The notes beneath the pieces are model-generated. The model worked only from the letters and a program-made list of their open reading frames with translations, searched no databases and was not told the DNA's origin. A stretch of DNA of 64,000 bases, taken from positions 248,001 to 312,000 of the forward strand of contig CAVVLN010000006.1 in assembly GCA_963749145.1 (NCBI GenBank). Direction: 5' to 3'. This DNA is from JASHPR01 sp963749145 (GTDB lineage: Bacteria > Actinomycetota > Actinomycetes > Streptosporangiales > Streptosporangiaceae). This document shows positions 28,893 to 38,509 of this stretch, one piece after another (positions within the stretch are counted from its first letter, which is position 1; every line of letters begins with the position of its first letter). A program made the translations under genes and the position numbers.

Positions 28893-29918
28893 ATGTTTGA
28901 GCGATTCACCAACCGCGCCCGGCACGCCGTCGTGCTGGCCCAGGAAGAGGCCCGGCGGCTGCAACACAACTACATCGGAACCGAGCACGTGCTGCTCGGG
29001 CTCCTGGGCGAGCCCGAGGGCTACGCCGCCCGGGCTCTGGCCGGTTTCGGGATCACGCTCGACGGCGCCCGGGAGGAGGTCAAGGGCATCGTCGGCGTCG
29101 GCAACCAGCCGATGAGCGGGCACATCCCGTTCACCCCGCGGGCGAAGAAGACTCTTGAGCTCGCGCTGCGCGAGGCCCTGCAACTGTCCCACAACTACAT
29201 CGGCACCGAGCACATCCTGCTCGGCGTGATCAGGGAGGGCGAGGGGGTCGGCGCGCAGGTCCTGAAGCAGCATGCCGATCTCCTGGCGATCCGCTCGGCC
29301 GTGCTCGACATGCTGCCCGGGGGCAAGAGCGAGGCGGCCCGGGGCCGGCGCTGGACGCTGCGGCGCCGCGGTGGCGGCGACCCGCTCGAGCCCGGCGGGC
29401 CGGCCGAGCCGACCGAGCTGCGCACCACGCCGGCCGCGGATACCAGCCTGAGCGAGGCCGCCCGCCTGGCAGGCGGCCACCCGGTCGGCTCGCACCACCT
29501 GCTGCTCGCCGCCCTGGCCGATCCCGACACCGCCGCGGCCCGGGCCCTCGCCGCCCTCGGCGTCGACCTGGACCAGGCCAAGGAGGCGCTGCGCAGCGCC
29601 GATGTCACCGGCACCAGCGATGAGCAGCCCGAGGAGGCGGGCCGGCGCCAGATGGTGATCCACGTGGCCGACGACAAGGTCACGATCAAGGCCGGCGACC
29701 CGGTGATCGTGGCGGCCGGCCGCGCCGCGCTGAACGCGCTGGGCGACGAGGCCAGCGCGCCCGGCACCATCCGCGGCGACCTGCCGGTCAGCGGCAGCCT
29801 CGGCACCGTATGGCAGGCCCTGCACGACAGCCTCGGGGTCATCGAGCGCCGCGCCACTCTCCCCGCCGAGTCCGCGCCGCCGGATAGGCCCGCCGACCCG
29901 GGCACCGAAGCCGCGTAA
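28893..29918 (+). CDS. Clp N-domain protein without ATPase (ClpC/ClpA adaptor-like)
   Basis: This 341-residue protein has a double Clp_N repeat like the start of ClpC: FTNRARHAVVLAQEEARRLQ (about 5-24), HNYIGTEHVLLGLL, then FTPRAKKTLELALREALQLS (about 79-98) and HNYIGTEHILLGVI. A third, weaker repeat (SLSEAARLAGGHPVGSHHLL, ARALAALGVDLDQAKEAL) lies at about 188-235. No Walker motif follows, and the last 100 residues carry MVIHVADDKVTIKAGDPVIV, a strand-rich segment not known to me. Such stand-alone Clp-N proteins may bind substrates or arginine-phosphate-like marks and modulate ClpCP. The function here is inferred. A promoter with ttgaca and operator-like repeats lies upstream. Confidence 0.85.
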   Translation: MFERFTNRARHAVVLAQEEARRLQHNYIGTEHVLLGLLGEPEGYAARALAGFGITLDGAREEVKGIVGVGNQPMSGHIPFTPRAKKTLELALREALQLSHNYIGTEHILLGVIREGEGVGAQVLKQHADLLAIRSAVLDMLPGGKSEAARGRRWTLRRRGGGDPLEPGGPAEPTELRTTPAADTSLSEAARLAGGHPVGSHHLLLAALADPDTAAARALAALGVDLDQAKEALRSADVTGTSDEQPEEAGRRQMVIHVADDKVTIKAGDPVIVAAGRAALNALGDEASAPGTIRGDLPVSGSLGTVWQALHDSLGVIERRATLPAESAPPDRPADPGTEAA

Positions 29919-29979
29919 CGCGCCGTCACGCCCCGCCAGTCGGCTGGCTGGGCCCGGTCAGCCGGCTGGCGGGACCCGG

Positions 29980-31367
29980 TCAGCCGGCTGGCGTCACGTT
30001 CTGGTTGATCCGGAAGAAATTGCCCGGGTCATAAATCGCCTTGATCCGGGCCAGCCGCTCGTAGTTGCGGCCATAGGAAGCCCGCACCCGGTCGCTTCCC
30101 TCGTCCATCATGAAGTTCACGTACGCGCCCCCCGCCGAGGTGGGGTGCAGGGCATCCCAGTAGCGCACCGCCCAGTCCTTGATCTTGGCCGCGTTGGCCG
30201 GGTCCGGGTCGACGCCGACGATGACGCCAGCCCACCGGCGTCCCGGTAGGCGAAGGCGGTGGCCTCCGGGCTGACCCGGTGCACGGCCCCGTCGATCGGG
30301 TACAGGTGCATGGTCGAATGCGGCGTGGGCAGCGCCTCGCCGAACTCCTGGTGAATCGCGATCGCGTCGTCCGAGATCTCGTTGAAGAAGTCGGCCCGCC
30401 AGTACCACTGCAGCCCGGGCGGGTAGAGCGCGTCGAAGAGGCTCTGCAGCACCGGGAAGGGCAGCGGCATGACCGCGTCGAGCAGCGGCGAGCCGAAGCC
30501 GCGGACCGGGCCGAGCACCTCGTCGGCGCGCTCCGGCGGCCCGGTGTAGCACCAGACGATCCCGCATGCCTTGCGCAGCCAGAGTTCCTCGGGGAACGGC
30601 GGCGCGGGCGGGATCGTGAGCAGGCCGAGCCACCCGTTGAGCTCCTCCGGCAGGCCGGGCAGCACCTCGCGGTACCAGCGGAGCACGTCGCCGGCATCAG
30701 CGATGTCGTAGAGCACGGGCCCGGCGACGACCGTGCCCACGTCGTGGCAGCGGAACTCGAACGAGGTCACCACGCCGAAGTTCCCGCCACCGCCGCGCAG
30801 CGCCCAGAACAGGTCCGGGTGCTGCCGCTCGCTCGCGGTGACGAACGAGCCGTCAGCCAGTACGACGCCGACGGACAGCAGGTTGTCGATGGTGAGGCCG
30901 TAACGCCGGGACAGGTAGCCGATCCCGCCGCCGAGCGTGAGGCCGCCGACGCCGGTGGTGGACAGGAATCCGGACGGGGTGGCCAGGCCGAACCCGCCGG
31001 TGGCGTGGTCGACGTCGCCCCAGACGCAGCCGCCCTGCACGAGCGCGGTCTTGGCTGCGGGGTCGACCAGCACCCCTCGCATCGGCGACAGGTCGATGAC
31101 CAGCGCGTCGTCCCATACGCCCAGCCCGCCTGCGTTGTGCCCGCCGCCGCGCACCGCGACGGTCAGGCCATGCTCTCCCGCGAACTTGACCGCGGTCATC
31201 ACGTCGGCGGCGTCCGCGCAGCGCGCGACCGCGGCCGGCCGGCGGTCGATCATCCCGTTGTAGACGGCCCTGGCCTGGTCGTAGCCATCGTCGCCGGGCC
31301 GGATCACCGGGCCGCGCATCGCGGGCGCGAGCGCGTCGAAGGCGCCCGTCTGTGCTGTGGTGGTCAT
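29980..31367 (-). pseudogene. FAD-linked oxidoreductase (BBE type) with one frameshift
   Basis: From ATG 31367 (GGGGAG upstream) the protein follows the berberine-bridge family: VAVRGGGHNAGGLGVWDDAL with the FAD-linking His, STTGVGGLTLGGGIGYLSRR, HPDLFWALRGGGGNFGVVTS. After ATAFAYRDA the frame turns into Arg/Ser-rich nonsense. The neighbouring frame, from about 30240, reads VIVGVDPDPANAAKIKDWAV, GGAYVNFMMDEGSDRVRASY and IYDPGNFFRINQNVTPAG, the correct family end. Adding one base at about 30236-30238 would restore RDARWAGVIVG. A one-base deletion or a sequencing error therefore separates the C-terminal third. It is a paralogue of 7641-8996, with the same order of motifs. Confidence 0.85.
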
Positions 31368-31429
31368 CGGTGCTCCCCTGAGCTCGGCCGGCCTCCGCAT
31401 CGGCGCGGCGTTGCCAGGACGCTACGGGC

Positions 31430-34400
31430 CTAGGCGTTCGCGGACCGTTCGCCATCCGTCGCGGTCGCGAGCCCTCGCTCGGCCAGGTCGTCGGCGGCGC
31501 GGCGGACCAGCGCCATGGCGCCCTGCTGCTCGGCGATGTCCGCCGCCTGGCGCAGCAGGGCGGCGGCGGCCGCGCCGCGGTGGCGCCGGGCATCCAGCCG
31601 GTACAGCTCGGCCCGCCACCAGCGGTCGCTGATGGCCGCCGCGACCCGCGCCGACTCCAGCACCGCACCCGCCGCTTCGGGCTGCCCGGCATCCAGCAAG
31701 GTCTCGGCCAGCAGGCCCAGGTAGTACGGCTGGCGGGCCAGGGCTCCCTGGTCGCGCAGGCGACCCAGGCCCTGGCGGATCTGATCGGCGCCCGCGCGCC
31801 CGCCGGCGCACCAGCCGCCCAGGATCAGGCCCCAGTGGCCGTAGTAGCCGAAGTCGTAGCGGGCGCAGATCTCCTGGACCCGGCGGGCGAACTCCACGGT
31901 CCGGTCCCGGTCACCGCGCAGCTGGTGGGTGATCGCCGCGTAAGCCTGCGCGATCGCGAGGCTGTAGGGATGCTCGACCTCCTCGGCCCGGGCGATGGCC
32001 CAGTCGCACCAGTACAGCGCTTCGGCGTCCCGGCCGAGCAGCCACAGCGCATGCGCGGACCAGGCCCGGGCGTGGACCTCGGCGCGGCTGCCGATCAGAG
32101 TGGACGGCGCGTCGTAGCACAGTTTGTGGGCCAGGGTGAAGTGCGGCAGCGACTGCTCGTGGTGCCCGAGGCTGGTAGCCGATCCGGCCACGGCGAAATG
32201 CGCCTGGCCCTTGACGTCGGGATGCAGGTCGCTCAGTTCCAGGCTGCGCCGGGCGATCTCGTAGGACTCCGCGGTATGCCCCTGCACGTAGCGGGTGCCG
32301 AACAGCCCCACCAGGCTGATCAGCTGCAGCCGGGTGTCGCCCAGCCGCTCGGCCAGCTCGCAGGTGCGCTCGAGCCCGGCCTGGACCTCGGCGGAGGCGT
32401 AACCGTACTGTGCGTTGAGCGGGGCGGCCATGGCCGCCCGGATGGCCAGCTCGCTCGCGTCACGGTCATGACCCGGCGCCGACTGGCGCAGCAGCTCGAT
32501 GGCGCACCGGTAGTGGCGGATCGCCTTGCCGTTGGCGAACACGCTGGTCGCGACCTCGGCGGCGCGTACGTGGTGCGGAATGGCGCAGGCTGGCCGGCTC
32601 GCTCGTAGTGCTCGGCCGTGGCCGCGGCGGCGACGCCCGGGTCACCGGCGTAGATCAGCTCGAGCGCCTCGGCCACCCGGCGGTGCAGGTGGACGCGCCG
32701 CGGCGGGCTGATCCCGGTGTAGGCGGTGTCGCGCAGCAGGTCGTGGGCGAAGTCGTAGCTGGCCGACGAGTGCTCGCGGACGATCCGCCGGCGCCACAGC
32801 TCGTCGACGGCCCCGATCACGGCGTCCGGGTCGAGGTCGGCGGCCCGGGTGACCAGCTCGATGGTGAAGTCGCGCCCGATCACCGCAGCCAGTTCCGCGA
32901 CCTCGCGCGCGGCCGGGCTCGCCTGCGCTATCCGGCCCGCCAGCACGGCGCGCACCTTCGGCCCGGGATCGGCGTCCAGGCTGTCCAGCACGTGCGCCCG
33001 GACCGACTCGATGACCAGCAGCGGATAGCCGCCGGTCGCGGCGTGCAGCCAGGCCGCCTCCTGGTCGGCGAGCCTGCACCCGCGCACCTGGCTGGCCAGC
33101 TCGGCTGACCGCCGCGCGTCGAGCGGCTGGAGGACGACGTCGGTGACCTGGCCCGCCGAGCGCAGCGCCCGCAGCATCTCGGTGAGCTCGGCGTTCCCCT
33201 CGATCTCCTCCAGCCGGGTCGCGGCGACCACCAGCATCGGGTGCCGCTCGCCGAGGTGCAGCAGCAGCTGCAGCCAGGCCAGGGTGTGCTCGTCACACCA
33301 CTGAAGATCGTCGAGCAGGAGCAGGACGGGACGCCCGGTGGACAGCACCGCCCGGGCCAGGCCCTCGAAGAACCGGTGCCGCTGCCAGGCGTCGGCCATC
33401 GGGCGCGGCGGCGGCATCGGGTCGGCGCCGGCCGGAGGCACGAGCCGGTCGACCTCCCGGGCCCACGCCGGCTCCAGCCGGTCGCGGGCGGACCGCAGCG
33501 CCGGGCTGCGCAGCCACTCGGAGACCGGGGCCAGGGCCAGCCGCCCGCGGGCGGCGAAGCACCGCGCGCGCATGGCCTCGAAGCCGGCCCGCTGCACGCT
33601 GGCGGCCAGCTCGTCGAGCAGCCGGCTCTTGCCCACGCCCGCCTCGCCGCCCAGCACCGCGAACCCGGCGCCGCCGCTCAGCGCCTCCTGCCAGCGTTCC
33701 TGCAACAGGCCCAGCTCGCGCTCCCGGCCGACCAGCCGGATGACGCCCGCCCGGGACGGCCCGGCCCGGGCAGGCCCGGACAGGCCCGGCCGGGCGGCCT
33801 GGCCTGGCGCGAGGCGGCCCGCCCCGGGACGGCCCGCTGGGAGGTCATCCGGTGAGGGGTCGTCCGCTGCCGGGTTGCCCGCTGCGGTCCGGCCCGGCCC
33901 GGCCTGTGCCCCGGGCCGGGGCGCGGCCAGTCGCTCGTACTCGGCCGTGGTCGCCCGGTCCGGGGCCACCCCGAGCTCGCGTTCCAGGATCGCGGTGCAC
34001 CGGTGATAGGTCTGCAGCGCCGCGGCCCGGTCCCCGGCCCGGGCCTGCAGCCGCAGCAGGCTGCGGTACCCGACTTCCTCGAGCGGTTCGAGGTCAATCC
34101 GTCGGCGGGCCAGCTCGATCGCCGCCGGGTAGGCTTGCGCGTCCTGCTCCAGCGCGATCAGCTGATCCAGCAGGGTGAGGCAGCGGCGGTGCAGGCGGTC
34201 CCGCTCGGCGGCGGCCCAGTCGTCGTAGAGCGCGGGCATGAACTCGCCCCGGTACGCCCGCACCGCCTCCGCCGCGGCCCGCCGGAACGCGGCGGTGTCG
34301 GCCGCCTGGTGCGCCGCCGCCGCGGCGTCGGCGGCGGCCTCGAAGACCTCGACATCCAGACGGCACTCGGGGTCGAGCCGCCACAGCAGGGTGCCGCCGT

Positions 34401-34653
34401 CCGCGGTCAGCCACCGGTCCACCTGCGGCAGGCCCGTGCGCAGCGCGTGCAGCTCACGCCGCAGGTTCGTCCGGGCCTGGGCGTCCGGGGAATCCGGCCA
34501 GAACTGGGCGGCGGCATACTGCCGCTGCTGCGGCGCTTCCCGGTGCACGAGCAGGAAGCCGAGCAGCGCGATCGCGCGCGGCGACCGCAGCGCGAGCACG
34601 ACCGATCCGTCGAGCGTGACCCGGATCTCGCCGAGCAGAGATATGTCGAGCAC
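31430..34653 (-). pseudogene. BTAD / AAA-ATPase / TPR transcriptional activator with one frameshift
   Basis: This is a large SARP-like regulator starting GTG 34653 (GGGGGG upstream). It comprises an OmpR-like DNA-binding domain (LDISLLGEIRVTLDGSVVLA, FWPDSPDAQARTNLRRELHA; about 1-95), a bacterial transcriptional activation domain (about 98-240, ERDRLHRRCLTLLDQLIALE), and an AAA ATPase (VGRERELGLLQERW, Walker A GGEAGVGKSRLLDELA near 345, Walker B LLLLDDLQWCDEHT). Near 32575-32595 the frame breaks. The other frame continues HHVRAAEVATSVFANGKAIR and a run of TPR-like helices to 31430 (ATDGERSANA). Joined, the product would be about 1070 residues. One indel interrupts it, either a recent mutation or a read error. 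It is next to the equally frameshifted FAD oxidoreductase, its possible target. Confidence 0.85.
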
Positions 34654-34747
34654 GACCTGTCCCCCCAGGTCACCCGCCTCTAGGAGACATATGTACCGGC
34701 GGGTTCTTTACCGCCTGTTGACTAACCGTAGGGGGTGGCGGGCGGGT

Positions 34748-34876
34748 GGTCCAGTGCATGCGGGGTGGCGGGCGTGGCGGGGCCCGTGCCGGCGGGGTGG
34801 CGGGTGCGGCGGGCCCAGTGCCGGCGGGGTGGCGGGCGCGGCGGGCCCAGTGCCGGCGGGGTGGCGGGCGTGGCGG
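34748..34876. repeat. 32-bp tandem repeat, four copies
   Basis: Units at about 34748 (33 bp), 34781, 34813 and 34845 share the core ggcggggtggcggg with small changes. The array lies between the BTAD regulator start and the Rv1733c-like gene end. The 34654-34966 gap contains no convincing gene. Confidence 0.75.
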
Positions 34877-34966
34877 GCCCCGTGCACGCGCCGTGTCCCG
34901 TGCTGTCGGGTTGGCAGGCGCGCCGTCCCGTGCTGCCCGCGATGACGGGACGTTTGGCGGCCGGTG

Positions 34967-35575
34967 CTACTGCTGCGGATGGCGGCTCCACTGAGGGCCG
35001 ACGGCAAGCCAGGCGGCCTCCCAGCTCGCGAACCGATGCCGGTCAAGCACCCGCCGGCCGAGCAGGGCCAGTCCGGTCAGGAACACCGCCAGCCCGGCGA
35101 GCGCGAACGACATCGCGACCATGACGCGGTCGCTGGCCCCGGCCGGGCTCAGCGGCGGCTCCTGCACGTCGCCCGCGCGGTCCAGCCACACCCGCACGGT
35201 GGCGCCGTCCCTGGTGCCGGCGGCGGCCGGCACGATGCCGACCCGCGGGCTGCCGCCGACGAGCCACCGCGCCTCGGTCCAGACCAGCCAGGTGTTCGCG
35301 CCGTTGTCGGACACCATAGGCCCGGGCGCAGCCTGCAGCAGGACGGCGGGGGCTTGGCGCCAGGCCCGCTCGGCGCGCTGGGTCGCAATGTTGTCCGAGT
35401 GCACCCGCAGCCCGACCACGGCGGCGAGGAGCGGGCCGGCGACGAGGAACACGACGACGGCGGCGGGCAGCAGCCATCCCTCGATCACGTCGCAGCGCCG
35501 GCGCATCGGGTTGTGATCGAGGCCCAGCCGGCGGGCCAGCCTCATCCACGTCGTTGTGGGCGTCAGAGCCTTCAT
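34967..35575 (-). CDS. Rv1733c-family membrane protein
   Basis: This 202-residue protein has two transmembrane segments, at about residues 35-60 (EGWLLPAAVVVFLVAGPLLA) and 155-178 (VMVAMSFALAGLAVFLTGLA), and an extracytoplasmic domain between them. The pattern RRCDVIEGWLLPAAVVVFL, QRAERAWRQAPAVLLQAAP, NTWLVWTEARWL and RDGATVRVWLDRAGDV matches the actinobacterial Rv1733c family, known in mycobacteria as a DosR-regulated antigen of unknown biochemical role. ATG 35575 is preferred over longer in-frame starts, because the upstream part would be low-complexity sequence derived from the 18-bp tandem repeat. Three 11-bp-phased repeats lie 26 bases upstream. Confidence 0.85.
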   Translation of the reverse strand: MKALTPTTTWMRLARRLGLDHNPMRRRCDVIEGWLLPAAVVVFLVAGPLLAAVVGLRVHSDNIATQRAERAWRQAPAVLLQAAPGPMVSDNGANTWLVWTEARWLVGGSPRVGIVPAAAGTRDGATVRVWLDRAGDVQEPPLSPAGASDRVMVAMSFALAGLAVFLTGLALLGRRVLDRHRFASWEAAWLAVGPQWSRHPQQ

Positions 35576-35600
35576 TGCAACGCCACTTTCCCTCGCGCGC

Positions 35601-35629
35601 GTAACACAGTCGTAACACACGCGTAACAC
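35601..35629. promoter_or_regulatory. Three direct repeats (gtaacac) with exact 11-bp period
   Basis: gtaacac occurs at 35601, 35612 and 35623, each preceded by c and spaced exactly one helical turn apart, 26-54 bases upstream of the Rv1733c-like start. Helically phased direct repeats are typical binding sites for response regulators or other cooperative activators. No DosR-type palindrome is seen. Confidence 0.55.
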
Positions 35630-35758
35630 GCTCGGCAACCCAGTGTGCTTGGGCTGTGCTGGCCCTCGCGGGGCGGTCGCGGCGCGGCCCCAGGGACGCC
35701 CGCCGGGCGTGCCAGGGACGCCCGCCGGGCGGGATACGCCGGGGTTTGTGCTCGCGAG

Positions 35759-35818
35759 CCCGGCGGGCCACGTTTGCCCGGCGGGCCACGTTTGCCCGGC
35801 GGGCCACGTTTGCCCGGC
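35759..35818. repeat. 18-bp tandem repeat, three perfect copies plus a part
   Basis: The unit cccggcgggccacgtttg is repeated exactly at 35759, 35777 and 35795, then partially at 35813. It lies in the divergent gap between the Rv1733c-like gene and the GNAT gene. Other degenerate gggacgcccgccggg repeats flank it at about 35690-35730. Confidence 0.85.
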
Positions 35819-35919
35819 AGCACCCCCGGTAGCCAGGCGAACCCCGGCCGCGTCGCGGGCCCGCCGCCGACCATCCGGCCCAGCCAGGCATGAGCCCACG
35901 CCGGGGCTACGCTGGCGGG

Positions 35920-36492
35920 GTGACGAGCCGGTTCGACACCATCCGCACCGGTCGCCTGGTGATGCGCCGGTGGCGTGACGACGACCGGGCCCCGTACGCG
36001 GCGCTGAACGCCGACCCCGAGGTGATGCGCTACTTCCCGGCGCCGCTGGACCGCGCGGAGAGCGACGCCAGCGTCGAGCGCATCGAGGACCTGTTCGCCC
36101 GGCAGGGTTTCGGGCTATGGGCTCTGGAGGTCGCGGCCACGGCCGGGTTCATCGGGTTCACCGGCCTGAACCCGATGCCCGACGGCGTCCCCGGCGCCGG
36201 CGGCATTGAGGTGGGCTGGCGGCTGGCCAGGCAGGCCTGGCACCAGGGGTATGCCACCGAGGCCGCCGCCGCCGCGCTGGATGTGGCCTTCGGCGGGGTC
36301 GGCCTGGACCAGGTCTGGTCGATGACCGCGGTGCTCAACCGGCCGTCGCAGGCCGTGATGCTGCGGCTGGGAATGACGGCGCACGGGCTGTTCGAGCACC
36401 CGGCCATCCCGGCCGGCCACCCGCTGCGCCGTCACGTCGTCTACCGGCTGCGGCGTCCGGAAGCCCCGTCGCTGGCCGGGGGCGTGAGGTAG
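35920..36492 (+). CDS. GNAT family N-acetyltransferase (RimJ/RimL-like)
   Basis: This is a 190-residue acetyltransferase, from GTG 35920 (an ATG at 35890 would add ten residues). It has FDTIRTGRLVMRRWRDDDRA, PYAALNADPEVMRYFPAPLD and FGLWALEVAATAGFIGFTGL in the first half. The acetyl-CoA binding segment is ARQAWHQGYATEAAAAALDV, near residues 100-120, and SMTAVLNRPSQAVMLRLGMT follows. The HPAIPAGHPLRRHVVYRL ending is frequently seen in this subgroup, which often acetylates small amine or peptide acceptors. The substrate is unknown. It lies 47 bases before the mreB-like gene but probably has its own promoter in the repeat-rich gap. Confidence 0.9.
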   Translation: MTSRFDTIRTGRLVMRRWRDDDRAPYAALNADPEVMRYFPAPLDRAESDASVERIEDLFARQGFGLWALEVAATAGFIGFTGLNPMPDGVPGAGGIEVGWRLARQAWHQGYATEAAAAALDVAFGGVGLDQVWSMTAVLNRPSQAVMLRLGMTAHGLFEHPAIPAGHPLRRHVVYRLRRPEAPSLAGGVR

Positions 36493-36539
36493 AACCATAC
36501 TGACAGGCGTAGCGGCAGTTCCGGCGGAGGACAGGGGCC

Positions 36540-37523
36540 ATGCGGTTGCGGCCAGGTGTAGCGATCGATCTCGGCACGGTCAACACGCTCGTATACGTCT
36601 CGGGCCGCGGGATCGTCACCGACGAGCCGTCCGCCATCGCCATCGACCGCGAGAGCGGCCGGGTCGCGGCCGTGGGCCACGCCGCGGACGCGCTGGCTGG
36701 CAAGGACCCGCAGGACGTCAATGTCATCCACCCGCTGCGTGACGGGGTGATCGCGGATCTCGATGCGTCCACGGCCATGCTGCAGGCGTTCCTGCGCCAG
36801 GCCCGGCTGCGCCGCGGCGTGCTCCGGGCCTCGGCCGTGGTGTGCGTGCCGAGCGGGGCGACCTGGGTGGAGCGCAGATCACTGGCCGCATCGGTCGAGG
36901 CCCAGCGGCCCCGGTGCACCGTCCGCCTGGTGGATGAGCCGGTCGCCGCCGCGGTCGGCGCGGGCATCGGCCTGACCGACGGCACCGGCGCGTTCATGGT
37001 CGACATCGGCGGCGGCACCACCGAGGCCGCGGTGCTGGCCGGCGGGCACGTGGTGCGGGCCAAGTCGCTGCGCGTCGGCGGCAACGCCATGGACGAGGCG
37101 ATCGTGCACGCGGTCAAGGCCGAGCACGGCCTGCTCATCGGCCGCAACGCGGCCCGCAGCCTGAAGATGACGCTCGGGCTGGGTGAGGGCGCCGCCGAAT
37201 GGATGGAGGTGGTCGGCGTCGACGCGGGGCGCCGGGTGCCCCGGGTCGAGTACGTCTCGGCGCGGCTGGTCTCCGACGCGCTCGCGCACACGGTCGCCGC
37301 GATCGCCGAGTCGGCCCAGGAGATGCTGTCGGATATCCCGCCCAACCTGGCCGAGGACGTGGTGCGCGGGAAGATCCGCCTGGCCGGGGGCGGAGCCCTG
37401 CTCCCGGGCCTGGCCAGCAAGATCGAGGCCGTCGCCGATATCCCCGCCTACGTGGTGGACGACCCGCTGCGGTGCGTGGTCCGCGGGGCCGCGGAGATCC
37501 TCGAGCACGGCGACGGGCATTGA
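36540..37523 (+). CDS. MreB-like actin-family protein
   Basis: This is a 327-residue member of the MreB/Mbl actin-like ATPase family. It shows the three actin-fold nucleotide motifs: VAIDLGTVNTLVYVSGRGIV (phosphate 1, about 7-26), MVDIGGGTTEAAVLAGG (phosphate 2, about 156-172) and RLAGGGALLPGLASKI (adenosine, about 282-297). Connect motifs and HPLRDGVIADLDAS are present. It is slightly shorter than MreB (about 340) and no mreC, mreD or rodA follows, so it is a solitary paralogue rather than the cell-shape operon copy. Its start has a strong ggagg ribosome site. It begins a three-gene operon with the hydrolase and the coiled-coil gene (9-base gap, then overlap), so a shared process is likely but unknown. 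Confidence 0.85.
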   Translation: MRLRPGVAIDLGTVNTLVYVSGRGIVTDEPSAIAIDRESGRVAAVGHAADALAGKDPQDVNVIHPLRDGVIADLDASTAMLQAFLRQARLRRGVLRASAVVCVPSGATWVERRSLAASVEAQRPRCTVRLVDEPVAAAVGAGIGLTDGTGAFMVDIGGGTTEAAVLAGGHVVRAKSLRVGGNAMDEAIVHAVKAEHGLLIGRNAARSLKMTLGLGEGAAEWMEVVGVDAGRRVPRVEYVSARLVSDALAHTVAAIAESAQEMLSDIPPNLAEDVVRGKIRLAGGGALLPGLASKIEAVADIPAYVVDDPLRCVVRGAAEILEHGDGH

Positions 37524-37531
37524 GGCGCCCG

Positions 37532-38509
37532 GTGCGAACCGAGGCGCGGTGGACCGACATCGACGGCCCCGTGCACTACCTCGATTTCGGCGGCCCGGCC
37601 CGCGGCGGGCCGCTGATCGTGGCCGTGCACGGGCTCGGCGGCGCGGCGGTGAACTGGTCGGCGATCGCGCCGCTGCTGACCCGGCGCGCCCGGCTGCTCG
37701 CCCCGGACCTGGCCGGGCACGGGCTGACCCGGTCGCAGGGGCGCGGCACGGACGTGGCGGCCAACCGGGCCCTGCTGCACCGGTTCATCGAGTCGGCCGC
37801 CGCGGCGCCGGTGATCCTCATGGGCAACTCGATGGGCGGGATGATCTCGCTGCTCGAGGCCAGCGCCGCCCCCGGCGCCGTGGCCGGCCTGATCCTGGTC
37901 GACCCGGCGCTGCCGTTCGTGCCCGCGCGGCCGGACCCCTGGGTGGCCGCGCTGTTCGCCCTGTACGCCACGCCCGGGGTCGGCCGGCTGGTGCTGGCCC
38001 GCCGCCGGCAGTCCGCGGAGTCGCTGGTGGCCAGCATGCTGTCGGTGTGCTGCGCGGACGTCTCGCGGGTGGCCCCCGAGATCGTCGCCGAGCACGTCAC
38101 GGTGGCCCGCCAGCGCGCGTCGTTCGACACCGGCGGCCGGGACTTCGCCGCCGCCATGCGCTCGGTGATCGCCACCTCCGGGTACGGGCACGGCCAGGCT
38201 TACCGGCGGGCGGTCGCCTCGGTCCGCTGCCCGGTGCTGCTGCTGCACGGCGAGCGCGACCGGCTGGTGCCGGTCTCGGTGGCCCGGGGGGCGGCCCGGG
38301 CCCACCCGTCGTGGTCGCTGGTCGTGCTGCCCGATGTGGGTCACGTTCCCCAGCTGGAGGCGCCGCGGGAAACCGCCGAGGCGATCGCCGGATGGCTGGG
38401 CTCGGCCGGCCGGGCCGCGGCGGAGCTGGCCGCGCCGTTACGGCGCGGCGCGCCCGCGGCGCCGGGCCGGGCGGGCCCGCCGGACGCTGGGGCAGGATGG
38501 GTGGCGTGA
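37532..38509 (+). CDS. Alpha/beta hydrolase
   Basis: This 325-residue enzyme has the canonical alpha/beta hydrolase fold. The oxyanion-hole strand is VAVHGLGGAAVNWSAIAPL (about 31-50), followed by LLAPDLAGHGLT. The nucleophile elbow MGNSMGGMISLLEA has its Ser near residue 98. The acid is in LLHGERDRLVP and the His in LPDVGHVPQLEAP (about 270), so the catalytic triad is complete. The class includes lipases, esterases and C-C hydrolases. The particular substrate cannot be named. The start is GTG 37532, nine bases after the mreB-like stop, and its end overlaps the following gene start, so it is the middle of a three-gene operon. The last 25 residues are low-complexity Ala/Gly/Pro-rich. Confidence 0.88.
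   Translation: MRTEARWTDIDGPVHYLDFGGPARGGPLIVAVHGLGGAAVNWSAIAPLLTRRARLLAPDLAGHGLTRSQGRGTDVAANRALLHRFIESAAAAPVILMGNSMGGMISLLEASAAPGAVAGLILVDPALPFVPARPDPWVAALFALYATPGVGRLVLARRRQSAESLVASMLSVCCADVSRVAPEIVAEHVTVARQRASFDTGGRDFAAAMRSVIATSGYGHGQAYRRAVASVRCPVLLLHGERDRLVPVSVARGAARAHPSWSLVVLPDVGHVPQLEAPRETAEAIAGWLGSAGRAAAELAAPLRRGAPAAPGRAGPPDAGAGWVA

Noticed and set aside
35759..35818. CRISPR array
   Set aside because: The 18-bp copies are directly adjacent with no spacers, so this is a plain tandem repeat. No cas genes are present. The same holds for the other arrays in the window.
35576..35899. N-terminal extension of the Rv1733c-like protein by about 108 residues
   Set aside because: The extension translates the 18-bp tandem repeat and low-complexity sequence. 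ATG 35575 starts exactly where the family begins.
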